Source: Falsiroseomonas algicola (lineage in GTDB: Bacteria > Pseudomonadota > Alphaproteobacteria > Acetobacterales > Acetobacteraceae). Taken from it: DNA of 64,000 nucleotides. The notes beneath the pieces are model-generated. The model did no database searches. It was not told the DNA's origin and was given only the letters and a program-made list of their open reading frames with translations. The stretch's first letter is position 1, and each line of letters opens with the position of its first letter. The position numbers and the translations under genes are program-made. Positions 37,028 through 45,603 of the stretch are shown here, one piece after another. The stretch lies in contig NZ_JAAIKB010000009.1 of assembly GCF_011040385.1 (NCBI RefSeq), forward strand, positions 124,001 through 188,000. The letters are read 5' to 3'.

Positions 37028-37501
37028 ATGGCGCAGACCGACAGGCGGGACTCGCCCGAGAATACGGAACAGATGATGCTGATGGTGGGCTCCGCCGCCG
37101 CCATCCTCGGCTACGTCATGCCGGCCGTGGTGTTCAAGGGCTCGGGCAATGCCGTGCACGATCTCTCGATCATCGAGAAGCTGCCGCTCCTCTCCGCCAT
37201 TGCCGCGCTGGCACTGGTGGCGGCCATCGCAACGCGCTTCGTGGCCGGCTGGCAGCGCTGGGCAGAGCAGGCGAGCGTCATCGCCATCCTGCTGATCCTG
37301 GCACCGGCGGTCTGGGGCTTCGCCGCCGCGATCGACGTCTTCTCCAGCCTGCGGCCGATGATCGTGGAGATGGCGGGCACCCGGAACGTCCGCATCGATC
37401 CCGGCCCGGCCTATGTGCCCCTGCTGGTCGGCGCCACCATGCTCGGCATGTCGCTCCGCATGCGCCGCCAGCGCCTGGCCGGCACCGGCGCCCGGGCCTG
37501 A
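37028..37501 (+). CDS. hypothetical membrane protein
   Basis: A 157-residue protein that I do not recognise. It has four likely membrane segments: MLMVGSAAAILGYVMPAVVF, LLSAIAALALVAAIATRF, ASVIAILLILAPAVWGFAAA and AYVPLLVGATMLGMSLRM. A hydrophilic, extracytoplasmic loop around VEMAGTRNVRIDPGP lies before the last. AGGAG precedes the ATG at 37028 by about 8 nt. The upstream gap (36822-37027) contains an AT-rich TAAATTAAT stretch that may be promoter DNA. The creatininase gene follows 55 bp later. Confidence 0.7.
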   Translation: MAQTDRRDSPENTEQMMLMVGSAAAILGYVMPAVVFKGSGNAVHDLSIIEKLPLLSAIAALALVAAIATRFVAGWQRWAEQASVIAILLILAPAVWGFAAAIDVFSSLRPMIVEMAGTRNVRIDPGPAYVPLLVGATMLGMSLRMRRQRLAGTGARA

Positions 37502-37556
37502 CATCCTGGCCAGACCCGCCTAGCCTGCCGTTTCCGACATCGGGGAGACGGCAGGC

Positions 37557-38321
37557 ATGGCCGAGGGGCAGGAGATCTTCTGGGCGCGGCTGACCGCCGC
37601 GGAGATCCAGGCGCGGGCCACGCCCGCGACCGTCGTGCTGATCCCCGTCGCCTCCATCGAACAGCATGGCCCGCACCTCGCCGTCGGCGTCGATACCGTG
37701 CTGGCGACGGCGGTGGCGGAGCGCACGGCGCGCCGCCTGGTGGCGGCCGGCACGCCAGCGCTGGTGACGCCCACGATCTGGAGCGGCCTGGCCGAGCACC
37801 ACATGGCCTTCGGCGGCACCATGACGCTGGACCTGCCGACCTTCATGGCCCTGGTCGGCGGCATCGCCCGCAGCGTGGCGCGGCACGGCTTCCGGCGCAT
37901 CGCGCTGGTCAACGGCCATGGCGGCAATACGGAGGCGATCGCGAGTTCCGCCATCGAGCTGACCCGGACGCTCGGCGTGCCGGTGGTGGGGCTCACCTAT
38001 TGGCTGGCCAATGCCGACACCTTCTCAGCCATCCTGGAATCCCAGCCCAACGTCATGCATGCCTGCGAGGCCGAGACATCGATGATGATGGCCCTCGCCC
38101 CCGACTGCGTGAGGGACGATCGGATCGAGGCCGCGGTACCCCGGAAGTTTGCCCCGCCCGCGCCGCCCGGCTTCAAGCGCAGCCGCGGCTTCGACCAGAT
38201 GACGGATACCGGCGTGATCGGTGACCCCCGCAGCGCCAGCGCCGCGAAGGGAGAGCGGCTGCTGGAGGCCGCGGCCGCGCGCCTGGCGGAGGAATTCGCC
38301 AGGCCCGAACTCTGGAGCTGA
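37557..38321 (+). CDS. creatininase family amidohydrolase
   Basis: A 254-residue metal-dependent cyclic amidohydrolase. The metal-site motifs are intact: EQHGPHLAVGVD (Glu, His, Asp), GLAEHHMAFGGT, NGHGGN and the CEAETS glutamate near 180. Family members open creatinine, formamide pyrimidine or 2-amino-5-formylamino pyrimidine substrates, or act in mycofactocin and F420 pathways. None of those partners is adjacent, so the substrate is open. It converges closely on the serralysin-like gene. Confidence 0.88.
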   Translation: MAEGQEIFWARLTAAEIQARATPATVVLIPVASIEQHGPHLAVGVDTVLATAVAERTARRLVAAGTPALVTPTIWSGLAEHHMAFGGTMTLDLPTFMALVGGIARSVARHGFRRIALVNGHGGNTEAIASSAIELTRTLGVPVVGLTYWLANADTFSAILESQPNVMHACEAETSMMMALAPDCVRDDRIEAAVPRKFAPPAPPGFKRSRGFDQMTDTGVIGDPRSASAAKGERLLEAAAARLAEEFARPELWS

Positions 38322-38327
38322 TGCCGG

Positions 38328-40076
38328 CTACAGGACGAAGTCGGTCGCCGAGAGGCGCCCGGCCGTCAGCCCCGCCAGCAGCACGCCATCGCCGCTGCCG
38401 AGGTCGATCCACAGGCCGTCGGACAGGGCAACGGCGCTGCTGATCAGCGAGGCTGGGGTCCTGTTGAGGCCCATCAGCGCCAGCAGGTCCGTGCCGGGGG
38501 TGAAATCCTCGATCCGGTCCACGCCATCGCCGCGGCGGAGCACGAAGGTATCCGCGCCCGCACCGCCGACCAACGTATCGGCGCCGCCGCGCCCTTCCAG
38601 CACGTCATCGCCCGCGCGGCCTTCCAGCCGGTTCGCGCCGGTGTTGCCGGTCAGCAGGTTGTGCAGCGCATTGCCGATGCCGGTGGTGCCGGCTTCCAGC
38701 AGCAGCGCCTCCACCCCATCCGCCAGCGTGATCGAGCCGCTGATGGCAGCGACGATGGCGTCGCGACCCTCGCCGGCAAGCTCCCCGACAACATCGCCTG
38801 CGACGTCGACGCGGTAGAGGTCGTCGCCAGTGCCGCCGATCATGGTGTCGGCACCACTCCCGCCATCCAGCACGTCATCGCCGGCGCGTCCTTCCAGCAG
38901 GTCGCGCCCTCCGCCGCCGGTGAGATGGTTGATCGCCTCGTTGCCGCGCAGCGTATCCGCGCCGGCGCCACCGACCGCATTCTCGATCAGGGATGCGGTG
39001 TTGCCCTGGTGAAGCAGCGCGTTGAACACATTGCCCCGCGCCTGCGTCACCAGCCCTTCGCGGACATCCAGCACCGCGAGCTGGCTGGCGGACAGCACGC
39101 TCCAGCTGCCAGGCGCCAGGTCCGCGGCCACGCCATTGGCATAGGCCGAGAGGTCGTAGGTATCGATGCCGCCGCCATCCCAGATCGTGAGGAAGACGCG
39201 ATTGGCCGTGCCGCCGGCGCCGCCACCCGGCGCGCCCTGGCCGACGCCGTCGATCACCGTCTCCCCGGTCTCGGGATTCCAGAAATACCGGGTGTTGTCG
39301 CTGCGCATCGTGTAGTCCGCGCCGTAGAGCGCCTGCAGCGCGGCGATGTCGAGCATCATGTAGCTCTGCGGATAGTCGAAGGTGCCGTTGGTGTAGCCCG
39401 TATTCACCGTCACCCCGGCATGGGACCGGTAGGACATGACGGTGAATTCCAGCATGTCGTAACTGGCGGCCAGTGCCGCGAAGCCGTTCCAGACCTCATG
39501 CGGATGCTTCAGGCCGAGGGAATGGCCGAGTTCATGCAGGGCCACGAGGAAGGCATAGTTGCCGAGCTGCGGGTTATCGAAGGCGCTGCGCGACCCGAAC
39601 CAGACGTCGCCCCCCTCCCGCCCATTGGGGTAGTAGGCCCAGGCGGTGGAGGGCGTGGAGGAGCGGGCGATCCGGATATCGGCCGCCCAGTCCACCGTGC
39701 TCTCGATGATCGACAGGTTGGTGAAGCCCGTCACCCAGGCGCCTGGGCTGCCGGGGCCGCCGGTTGCCTCGCCGACCAGGATCTTGCGCACGGCATCGCG
39801 CATCGAGCTGCTGACCTGGGCGAAGCCGCGCGTCGGTTCGTTGCTGCCGTAGAAGCTCTCATAGTCCGTCGGGCTGTTCGTGAAGGCGAAGCTGACGGGA
39901 TCGCCATCGCCCCAGGCGAAGCCGCTCAGCACGCCATCGACAGCGAGATTGCCCGAGGTCGTCAGGTGCAACCGCGGGGCGGTCGGCAGTGGCGAATCCG
40001 CAGCGAGCCGCACGGCGACGGAGGCTCCGTCGTCGGCGGCCCCGTTGTGGGGCCTGCACAGCCAGCACATGGCCAT
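38328..40076 (-). CDS. serralysin-like metalloprotease with RTX repeats
   Basis: A 582-residue M10B-type secreted protease. The zinc motif HELGHSLGLKH and the Met-turn VMSYRS are intact. The C-terminal third has calcium-binding nonapeptides (GGGGRDLLEGRAGDDVLDGG, later GGAGADTF) forming beta-rolls, and the end lacks cysteines and resembles type I secretion signals. There is no N-terminal Sec signal, as expected for type I export, and no type I transporter is in the window. A role in nutrient scavenging is likely. The start at 40076 is provisional because no Shine-Dalgarno is clear; an ATG two codons later is possible. Confidence 0.88.
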   Translation of the reverse strand: MAMCWLCRPHNGAADDGASVAVRLAADSPLPTAPRLHLTTSGNLAVDGVLSGFAWGDGDPVSFAFTNSPTDYESFYGSNEPTRGFAQVSSSMRDAVRKILVGEATGGPGSPGAWVTGFTNLSIIESTVDWAADIRIARSSTPSTAWAYYPNGREGGDVWFGSRSAFDNPQLGNYAFLVALHELGHSLGLKHPHEVWNGFAALAASYDMLEFTVMSYRSHAGVTVNTGYTNGTFDYPQSYMMLDIAALQALYGADYTMRSDNTRYFWNPETGETVIDGVGQGAPGGGAGGTANRVFLTIWDGGGIDTYDLSAYANGVAADLAPGSWSVLSASQLAVLDVREGLVTQARGNVFNALLHQGNTASLIENAVGGAGADTLRGNEAINHLTGGGGRDLLEGRAGDDVLDGGSGADTMIGGTGDDLYRVDVAGDVVGELAGEGRDAIVAAISGSITLADGVEALLLEAGTTGIGNALHNLLTGNTGANRLEGRAGDDVLEGRGGADTLVGGAGADTFVLRRGDGVDRIEDFTPGTDLLALMGLNRTPASLISSAVALSDGLWIDLGSGDGVLLAGLTAGRLSATDFVL

Positions 40077-40339
40077 GTTCCGGATTGTCCGGCGCTATCG
40101 ACACGCCGCGATCGTCCGAGGCCGCTTTTGCGGCGGGACTTCACGCGCGCGCCCGCCCTCCGCTTGTTGCGGGGCTGGTCACGGGGCCCGCGCCGGCGGG
40201 CCCTGCCCCCCCTTATCGACGCTGCGGGTGAAGCGTCGGTGAACGGGACCGCGCTGGCCGCGACGAATGGGCGGACACCCCCCTGTTGTGCGACGGCGCC
40301 TTCCGCGCTACCGGAGGCGCCGTAGCGCCGCGTGACGGA

Positions 40340-40414
40340 TGGGGCGTCGCCAAGCGGTAAGGCAGCGGTTTTTGGTACCGCCATTCCCAGGTTCGAATCC
40401 TGGCGCCCCAACCA
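40340..40414 (+). tRNA. tRNA-Gln (TTG anticodon)
   Basis: A full cloverleaf can be drawn. The acceptor stem is TGGGGCG/CGCCCCA, the D-arm is GCC...GGC, the anticodon stem is GCGGT/ACCGC with loop TTTTGGT (anticodon TTG) and the T-arm is CCAGG-TTCGAAT-CCTGG. CCA is encoded (40412-40414). The variable loop has 5 nt. It faces away from the serralysin gene and is followed by about 1 kb with only gene debris. Confidence 0.95.
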
Positions 40415-40643
40415 GCCAGCCGTAATGCGCTGTTTTCGTTAAGATTTCGGGCGGTCCGCCAATCCGGACGCGGCGGAGCGCGCGATGGACCACATCCCTT
40501 GCACACAAGCCTGGCCCATGGCGTCTGCAGGGCCGGTCGGACTGACGCCCCCATGAGGCGCCAGCGTCGAGACCAGGTGTCAGGCCATCCGGTTGACGCT
40601 TCCGGCGGGTCCGCCCGCAGCCGCTGACAGGCCAATGCGGCCG

Positions 40644-41225
40644 CGTCAGGGCTGCATGGACAGCGCGCCCGATCCACCTGGCGGCCAGATGCAGCGCGAC
40701 CCGCTGGGCAAACCCACAGGCCCGCTGCTGATGAAGCCCCGGGCGATGGCCCCGCACGCGATATCGGCGCGCGGCGCGCAGCTGCCGCCGACGATGCGGG
40801 CGAATGCGATCCTGCGCTTCCCCTGAAACCATCTTCGGCAAAAGCCGAAGAGGGAACCGGCGGATGTCCCCCGCCTGGACGTCGTGGTCCGTCCCGGCCT
40901 GGGTGGCGGGATGCCGGTCCTCGCCGCCGTCGCGGTCGCGCATCGCCGCGAGCGGCGCCCGAAACTGCCGACCGGCATGGAGCCGGTGTTCAAGGTCATC
41001 GCGAGGCTCCTGGCCGGGAACCGCTGGCCGTTCCGCCTGCACGCCAAGCCGCCTCTTCACCAATGCGCTGCGTCCGGTGTCTTCGGGGAGGTGGATCGCA
41101 AAGTCGGCCGGCGGGCGCTGCGCTGGTTCTTCGACCACGCCGCGACCCCCACGCCACGCAACATCGACCGCGTGCCGTGGTCCTCCGGCGGCATCGCCGC
41201 ACAGCATCGCGCCCCCATCCTGTGA
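40644..41225 (+). pseudogene. decayed YtcJ-like amidohydrolase fragment
   Basis: Two pieces of one TIM-barrel amidohydrolase (YtcJ/amidohydrolase-3 type) remain in the same frame. The first (about 40644-40800) reads DPPGGQMQRDPLGKPTGPLLMKP and ARGAQLPP. The second (about 40950-41225) reads VIARLLAGNRWPFRLHA and ALRWFFDHAATPTPRNIDRV, then GGIAAQHR. A stop at 40824-40826 and an internal deletion separate them, and no metal-site HxH N-terminus or C-terminus is visible. I recognise the family from these conserved strings only. Bases 40415-40643 upstream hold nothing I can identify. Confidence 0.65.
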
Positions 41226-41464
41226 CGGCAGACCTGGCCGCGGCTGCGCCCCGGCGGCGGCTTGGCTGGCGGTGATCTTGCGGAAACGCCGTCTGGAGCA
41301 GCGGTGGGGATCGGGGAACGACGTTCTCCTGGCGCAGCGGCCGGACCCCGCCAGCCCCGATGCTGGTCAGGAACACGCCGCCGCGTCACCTGGCCGGTCA
41401 GTCCAACCTTCATGGCCTATGCGACGTTGCCACCGTGCCTGACCGTCCTGGGGAACGCAGGCCA
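41226..41464. other. non-coding or degraded stretch
   Basis: Nothing recognisable is seen. Short open frames in all phases have no family motifs. It follows directly from the decayed amidohydrolase and is probably more of the same debris. Confidence 0.5.
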
Positions 41465-42439
41465 TCAGGGCGGCGCGCCCTCCAGCATCGGCGTGGTGCG
41501 CTGCGCGTCGAGCGCCCGGGCCAGGTGCTCCGCGAAGGCGGCGGCGGCTACGGGCAGGGCGCGCCCGCGGCGCTGGGCGAGCACCAGCGGGCCATGGGCG
41601 AGGTCCCGGTCATCCACCGGGATCGCGACCAGCCCGTCGGAAGCGCCGGCGGGCAGGGCGCCGATCTCGATCTGGAAGGTCACGGCCTGGGCATTGCGGA
41701 CGTACTGCCGAAGAAGGTCGAAGGAATCCGATTCCAAGGTCAGGTCGAGCGCCATGCCACGCCGCGCCGCCCATTCGTCCAGGATGCGGCGCGCGCCGTA
41801 ATCGACCGTGGGCAGCGCCAGCGGATGGGCCGCGCAATCGCGCAGCCGGAGCGCCTTGCGCCCCGCCAACGCGTGTCCCGCCGCCATCACGGCGCATAGC
41901 CGCTGGCCGATCGACAGCAGGGGCAGGACCTCCGGCCGCGGTGCCAGGCCGAAGGCCAGCACCAGGTCCGCCGAGCCATCGACCAGCCTCTCCGCCGCCG
42001 CATCATGCCCGACCAGCGGGCACTCGAAGCTGATCAGCGGGTAGCGCGCCTGGAAGGCGGCGATCTGGCGCGGCAGCAGGTCGCTGGCCACGGCCTGGCT
42101 GGCGGCGACGCGCACATGGCCGCGGCGGAGGCCGCGCAGCGCTTCCATCTGCTGGCGCGACCGGTCGAGATCCGCGCATTGCCGGCGCACCCAGCCCAGG
42201 AAGATCTCGCCTGCCGCGCTCGGGCGCACGCCGCTGGCGGAGCGTTCGAACAGGTCGAACCCCAGGTCCTGCTCGACGTCGCGCAACCGACGCTGGAGGG
42301 CGCTGGGCGCGATGTTCAGCCGCTCCGCCGCCTGGCGGATGGAGCCGGTGTGCTGGATGGCCAGCAGATAGGTCCAGATGCGCATGTGCCGCATGGCGGC
42401 GGCGCCGGAATCGGGGCGCCAATGATCGGGATCGGGCAT
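41465..42439 (-). CDS. LysR family regulator A
   Basis: A 324-residue LysR-type regulator. The winged helix is near residues 20-75 (TYLLAIQHTGSIRQAAERLNIAPSALQRRLRDVEQDLGFDLFERSASGVRPSAAG) and the effector domain follows. The ATG at 42439 is assumed. It diverges from LysR B, with which it shares overall architecture and an ESDSF(D/E)(L/M)L motif in the effector domain, so the two probably arose by duplication. The interval between them has a perfect dyad. Its target may be the ring-opening amidohydrolase operon or the decayed amidohydrolase next to it. Confidence 0.88.
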   Translation of the reverse strand: MPDPDHWRPDSGAAAMRHMRIWTYLLAIQHTGSIRQAAERLNIAPSALQRRLRDVEQDLGFDLFERSASGVRPSAAGEIFLGWVRRQCADLDRSRQQMEALRGLRRGHVRVAASQAVASDLLPRQIAAFQARYPLISFECPLVGHDAAAERLVDGSADLVLAFGLAPRPEVLPLLSIGQRLCAVMAAGHALAGRKALRLRDCAAHPLALPTVDYGARRILDEWAARRGMALDLTLESDSFDLLRQYVRNAQAVTFQIEIGALPAGASDGLVAIPVDDRDLAHGPLVLAQRRGRALPVAAAAFAEHLARALDAQRTTPMLEGAPP

Positions 42440-42489
42440 CGAGGAGGTCCTGTCCGCTATCGGTGGCCACTTTACGGCACCAGCCCGAC

Positions 42490-42510
42490 GCCGCATCGGC
42501 AATATGCGGC
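42490..42510. promoter_or_regulatory. LysR-type dyad between divergent regulators
   Basis: GCCGCAT-N7-ATGCGGC is a perfect 7-bp inverted repeat with a CGGCAAT spacer. It lies in the 140-bp gap between two divergent lysR genes, where an LTTR binding site is expected. Confidence 0.6.
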
Positions 42511-42579
42511 AACACCACGCCCTGCTTCGCTGTCCCTGCGGCCCTCCGTGAGACGCCCGGACAGCAGGAGCATCGGCCC

Positions 42580-43584
42580 ATGCGCGCGACGTATCGCCTT
42601 TCCGCCCCGCCGCCTCCCCTGCCAGGCCCCCTGCGCGCCATGCCGCGCCCGGCCAACGCCCTGCCGGCGACGACCCAGCCCATGCTGCCGCGGGCGCTGC
42701 ACTACATCGATGCGATCGCCCGCGCCGGGTCGGTCCGCCAGGCGGCGGAGCGGCTGCATGTCGCGGCCTCCGCCGTCAACCGCCAGCTGATCGAGCTGGA
42801 GGAGGAGTTGGGGGTGGAACTGTTCGAGCGCCTGCCCCGCGGCATGCGCGCCACCGCGGCGGGGGAGTTGCTGCTGGCCCATATCCGCCGCCAACGCGGA
42901 GAGGCCGAGGCGCTGCAGCAGCAATTGCAGGATCTGCGCGGCGCCCGACGTGGTCAGGTGCGGATCGGCGCGGTGGAAGCGGTGGCGCGCGGCCTGCTGC
43001 CGGAACTGCTGCTGGATTTCCACCGCCTCCACGCCCGCATCGGCTTCACCGTGAGCCTGGGCGGCACGGTGGCGCTGCTGCGGCAGCTGATGGCGGAAAC
43101 GCTGGAACTCGCCATCGTCTACAACCCGCCGGACAGCGCGGACGTCCAGGTCATGGCGGAGCGTGCGGCGGCGCTGCACGCCGTGATGGCGCCGGACCAT
43201 CCGCTGGCCGGCCGCGCGAGCCTGCGCCTGGCGGATTGCCTGGCCTATCCCATCGCCCTGTCCTGCCAGGAGACGGGCAGCCGGGCATTGATCGAGGAAG
43301 CGCTGTCCGGCTCGTCGCTGCGGATCGAGCCGGTGCTGGAATCCGACAGCTTCGAGATGCTGTCCCGCTTCGCCGCGGGTTGTGGCGGCGTGTCCTTCCA
43401 GAGCGCCATCGGCGTGGCGCCGGACGTGGCGCGCGGCGCGCTGGTGGCGATTCCGCTGGCGGAGCGCGCCCTGGCGCGCGGGCGCCTGGCACTCGTCGCG
43501 CGACGCGGGCGCACGCCGTCCCCCGCCGCGGCGCGGCTGGCGGAGCATGTGGCGGCGGCACTGCGGTCTGATCGTGCGTGCTGA
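42580..43584 (+). CDS. LysR family regulator B (candidate AtzR-like)
   Basis: A 334-residue LysR-type regulator. A disordered Pro-rich lead of ~30 residues precedes the winged helix (YIDAIARAGSVRQAAERLHVAASAVNRQLIELEEELGVELFERL). AGGAG precedes the ATG at 42580 by 9 nt. It is 94 bp upstream of and co-directional with the ring-opening amidohydrolase operon. In Pseudomonas the LysR protein AtzR controls atzDEF, so by analogy it may respond to a triazine-related ligand. That is inference from context. Confidence 0.87.
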   Translation: MRATYRLSAPPPPLPGPLRAMPRPANALPATTQPMLPRALHYIDAIARAGSVRQAAERLHVAASAVNRQLIELEEELGVELFERLPRGMRATAAGELLLAHIRRQRGEAEALQQQLQDLRGARRGQVRIGAVEAVARGLLPELLLDFHRLHARIGFTVSLGGTVALLRQLMAETLELAIVYNPPDSADVQVMAERAAALHAVMAPDHPLAGRASLRLADCLAYPIALSCQETGSRALIEEALSGSSLRIEPVLESDSFEMLSRFAAGCGGVSFQSAIGVAPDVARGALVAIPLAERALARGRLALVARRGRTPSPAAARLAEHVAAALRSDRAC

Positions 43585-43678
43585 AAAGCAGCACGCACCG
43601 CGCTGAATTCCATGGTCGTCGGCGCTTGCAGCCCGGCGCCATGCTGCCCCCCACAATGGCAAGGATGGCCGTGGCCCC

Positions 43679-44806
43679 GTGACCGATCGCCCGTTGATGC
43701 ATGAGGCACGCGTCTTCACCGTGCCGATGGGGGCGCCGGAGGATGTGTCCGCCGTGGCGCGGCTGTTCGATGAGGGGATCGTCGACCCCGCCCATGTCGC
43801 CGCCCTGATCGCGCAGACCGAGGGCGATGGCCATGCACGCGGCTATGCCGCGACCTGCCTGCAACTGCTGTTCGCGGAACGGCTGGGCCTGTCGCGCGCG
43901 CAGGTCTTCGACCGCATTCCCATGCTGATGATCGGCGGCACCGCAGGGCTGATGAGCCCGCACATCACGCTGTTCGTGAAGGTGCCCGATTGCCCTTCCG
44001 TCCCGGGCGGCGCGAAGCGCCTCGCCATCGGCGTGACCAGCACGCGCGCGCTGCTGCCGGAGGAATACGGCACGCCGGTGCAGGTGGCCCTGGTGGCGGA
44101 GGCCGTGCGCGCCGGCATGGCGCAGGCGGGCATCGCCGCGGCCGAGGACGTGGCCTGCGTCGAGATGAAATGCCCGCAGATGACCGCGGCGCGCGCGGCG
44201 GAGGCCGCGGGCCGTGGCGCCGCGACCGTGCATCCGAGCGCGGCGGCCGCATCGTCCATGAGCCGCGGTGCCAGCGCGCTGGGCTGTGCGGTGGCGCTGG
44301 GGGAAGTCGCGGCCGACGCCATCACGCAGGACGCCATTGCGGGCCGGCCGGACCTCTTCACGCAGCGCGGCTCCGCCTCCTCCGGCAACGAACAGATCGC
44401 GGTGCGGGTGGTGGTGATCGGCAACGTCGCGGGCGCGCCGGGGGATCATGTGGCGGCGCGTGGCGTGATGACGCATCAGCTGGACCTCGATGGCGCGCGC
44501 GCGGCCTTCGCTGCCGCCGGGCTGCGGCTCTCGGATGGCATCGTCGTGGCGGAGGATCGCCCGCGCATCGCCGCCGCCTTCGTCAATGCGGGTGCGGATT
44601 CGGTCGGCGATTGGCAGGGCAGGCGCCACACCATGCTGTCCGACCTGCTGGCGGGCTTCTCCGGCCATGTCGCCAAGGCCGTGGCCCATGCCGCCATCGC
44701 CGGCATCGCGCAGGAAACGCTGGTGCTCGGCAATGCCGGGGCGGAACACCAGGGCGCGCCGGGCTCGAACCTCGTCTGCGTGATCGCGCGGGGGGCCGCG
44801 CCATGA
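43679..44806 (+). CDS. ring-opening amidohydrolase (cyanuric acid hydrolase/barbiturase, AtzD family)
   Basis: A 375-residue enzyme of the toblerone-fold AtzD/barbiturase family, which hydrolyses one amide bond of cyanuric acid or barbiturate. The three-fold repeat shows family strings: VEMKCPQMT (catalytic-type Lys near 164), SRGASALGCAVALGEV, RGSASSGNEQI (serines near 232-235), GRRHTMLSDLLAGFSGHV and a terminal AEHQGAPGSN. Sequence alone does not separate cyanurate from barbiturate specificity. The start is a GTG at 43679 with ATG at 43697 as an alternative. Its stop overlaps the permease start (ATGA), and biuH lies in the same operon, favouring the cyanurate-to-biuret route. Confidence 0.85.
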   Translation: MTDRPLMHEARVFTVPMGAPEDVSAVARLFDEGIVDPAHVAALIAQTEGDGHARGYAATCLQLLFAERLGLSRAQVFDRIPMLMIGGTAGLMSPHITLFVKVPDCPSVPGGAKRLAIGVTSTRALLPEEYGTPVQVALVAEAVRAGMAQAGIAAAEDVACVEMKCPQMTAARAAEAAGRGAATVHPSAAAASSMSRGASALGCAVALGEVAADAITQDAIAGRPDLFTQRGSASSGNEQIAVRVVVIGNVAGAPGDHVAARGVMTHQLDLDGARAAFAAAGLRLSDGIVVAEDRPRIAAAFVNAGADSVGDWQGRRHTMLSDLLAGFSGHVAKAVAHAAIAGIAQETLVLGNAGAEHQGAPGSNLVCVIARGAAP

Positions 44807-45573
44807 CGCTGGCGGCACGGCGCCGGCTGCGGGAAGCGCTGAGCCCCGCGCTGTTCGTGGCCGCGCTGCTGCTGGCGTGGGAGATCGCGTCGCGCGCCCT
44901 CGGCATCTCCAAATTCGTGGCGCCGAAACCCTCCGAGATCCTGCCCATCTTCGCGCAGCGCGGCGCGGAGATCCTGCCCCATGCCGCACAGACGCTGTCC
45001 ACGACGCTGGCGGGCTTCGTCGTGGGCGTGGCGCTGGGCTTCGCGCTGGGCGTGGCGCTGGGCGCGTCGCGCCGCTTCTACGCTATGGTCTTCCCGACGC
45101 TGATCGGTGTGAACAGCATCCCGAAGGTGGCCATCGTGCCGCTGCTGGTGCTCTGGGCCGGGATCGGCACCGTGCCGGCCGTCGTCACCTCCGCCGTCAT
45201 CGTCATCTTCCCGATCGCCGTCGTCGTCTCCGCCAGCATCGCGACGATGGATGCGGAACTCGCCGATGTGCTGCGCTCCCTCGGTGCCAGCCGGCTGCTG
45301 GCGCTGGCCAAGGTCGGCGTGCCGCAATCCATGCCCGCCTTCTTCGGTGCGCTGAAGGTCGCCATCACCCTGTCCTTCATCGGCTCGATCCTGGCGGAAT
45401 CCGTCGCCGCCAATCGCGGGCTCGGCTTCATGATGAACCGCGCGGCCTCCGATTTCGACGTGGAGCTTGTCTACAGCGGCCTCCTCACCCTCGCCGCAAT
45501 GGGCATCGCGCTCTACCTCGCCTCCCTCGCGCTGGAGCGGCGCGTGGTGGGATGGGCGGATCGCCGTGGCTGA
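44803..45573 (+). CDS. ABC permease 1 (NitT/TauT type)
   Basis: A 256-residue inner-membrane permease with about six helices and the EAA-loop sequence DVLRSLGASRLLALAKVGVPQSMP that docks the ATPase. It belongs to the SsuC/TauC family that imports small oxyanions, sulfonates and heterocycles. It is coupled to the ring-opening hydrolase by ATGA. A second, different permease in the same operon (47451-48278) raises the option of a heterodimeric channel. Confidence 0.9.
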   Translation: MTLAARRRLREALSPALFVAALLLAWEIASRALGISKFVAPKPSEILPIFAQRGAEILPHAAQTLSTTLAGFVVGVALGFALGVALGASRRFYAMVFPTLIGVNSIPKVAIVPLLVLWAGIGTVPAVVTSAVIVIFPIAVVVSASIATMDAELADVLRSLGASRLLALAKVGVPQSMPAFFGALKVAITLSFIGSILAESVAANRGLGFMMNRAASDFDVELVYSGLLTLAAMGIALYLASLALERRVVGWADRRG

Positions 45574-45603
45574 CCGCTTCCTCCATCCAGGGACCAGACG
45601 CGC

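Noticed and set aside
40308..41207. Minus-strand open frame of about 300 codons over tRNA-Gln and the debris
   Set aside because: It covers the tRNA and has no recognisable motifs; the plus-strand amidohydrolase remnants explain the region better.
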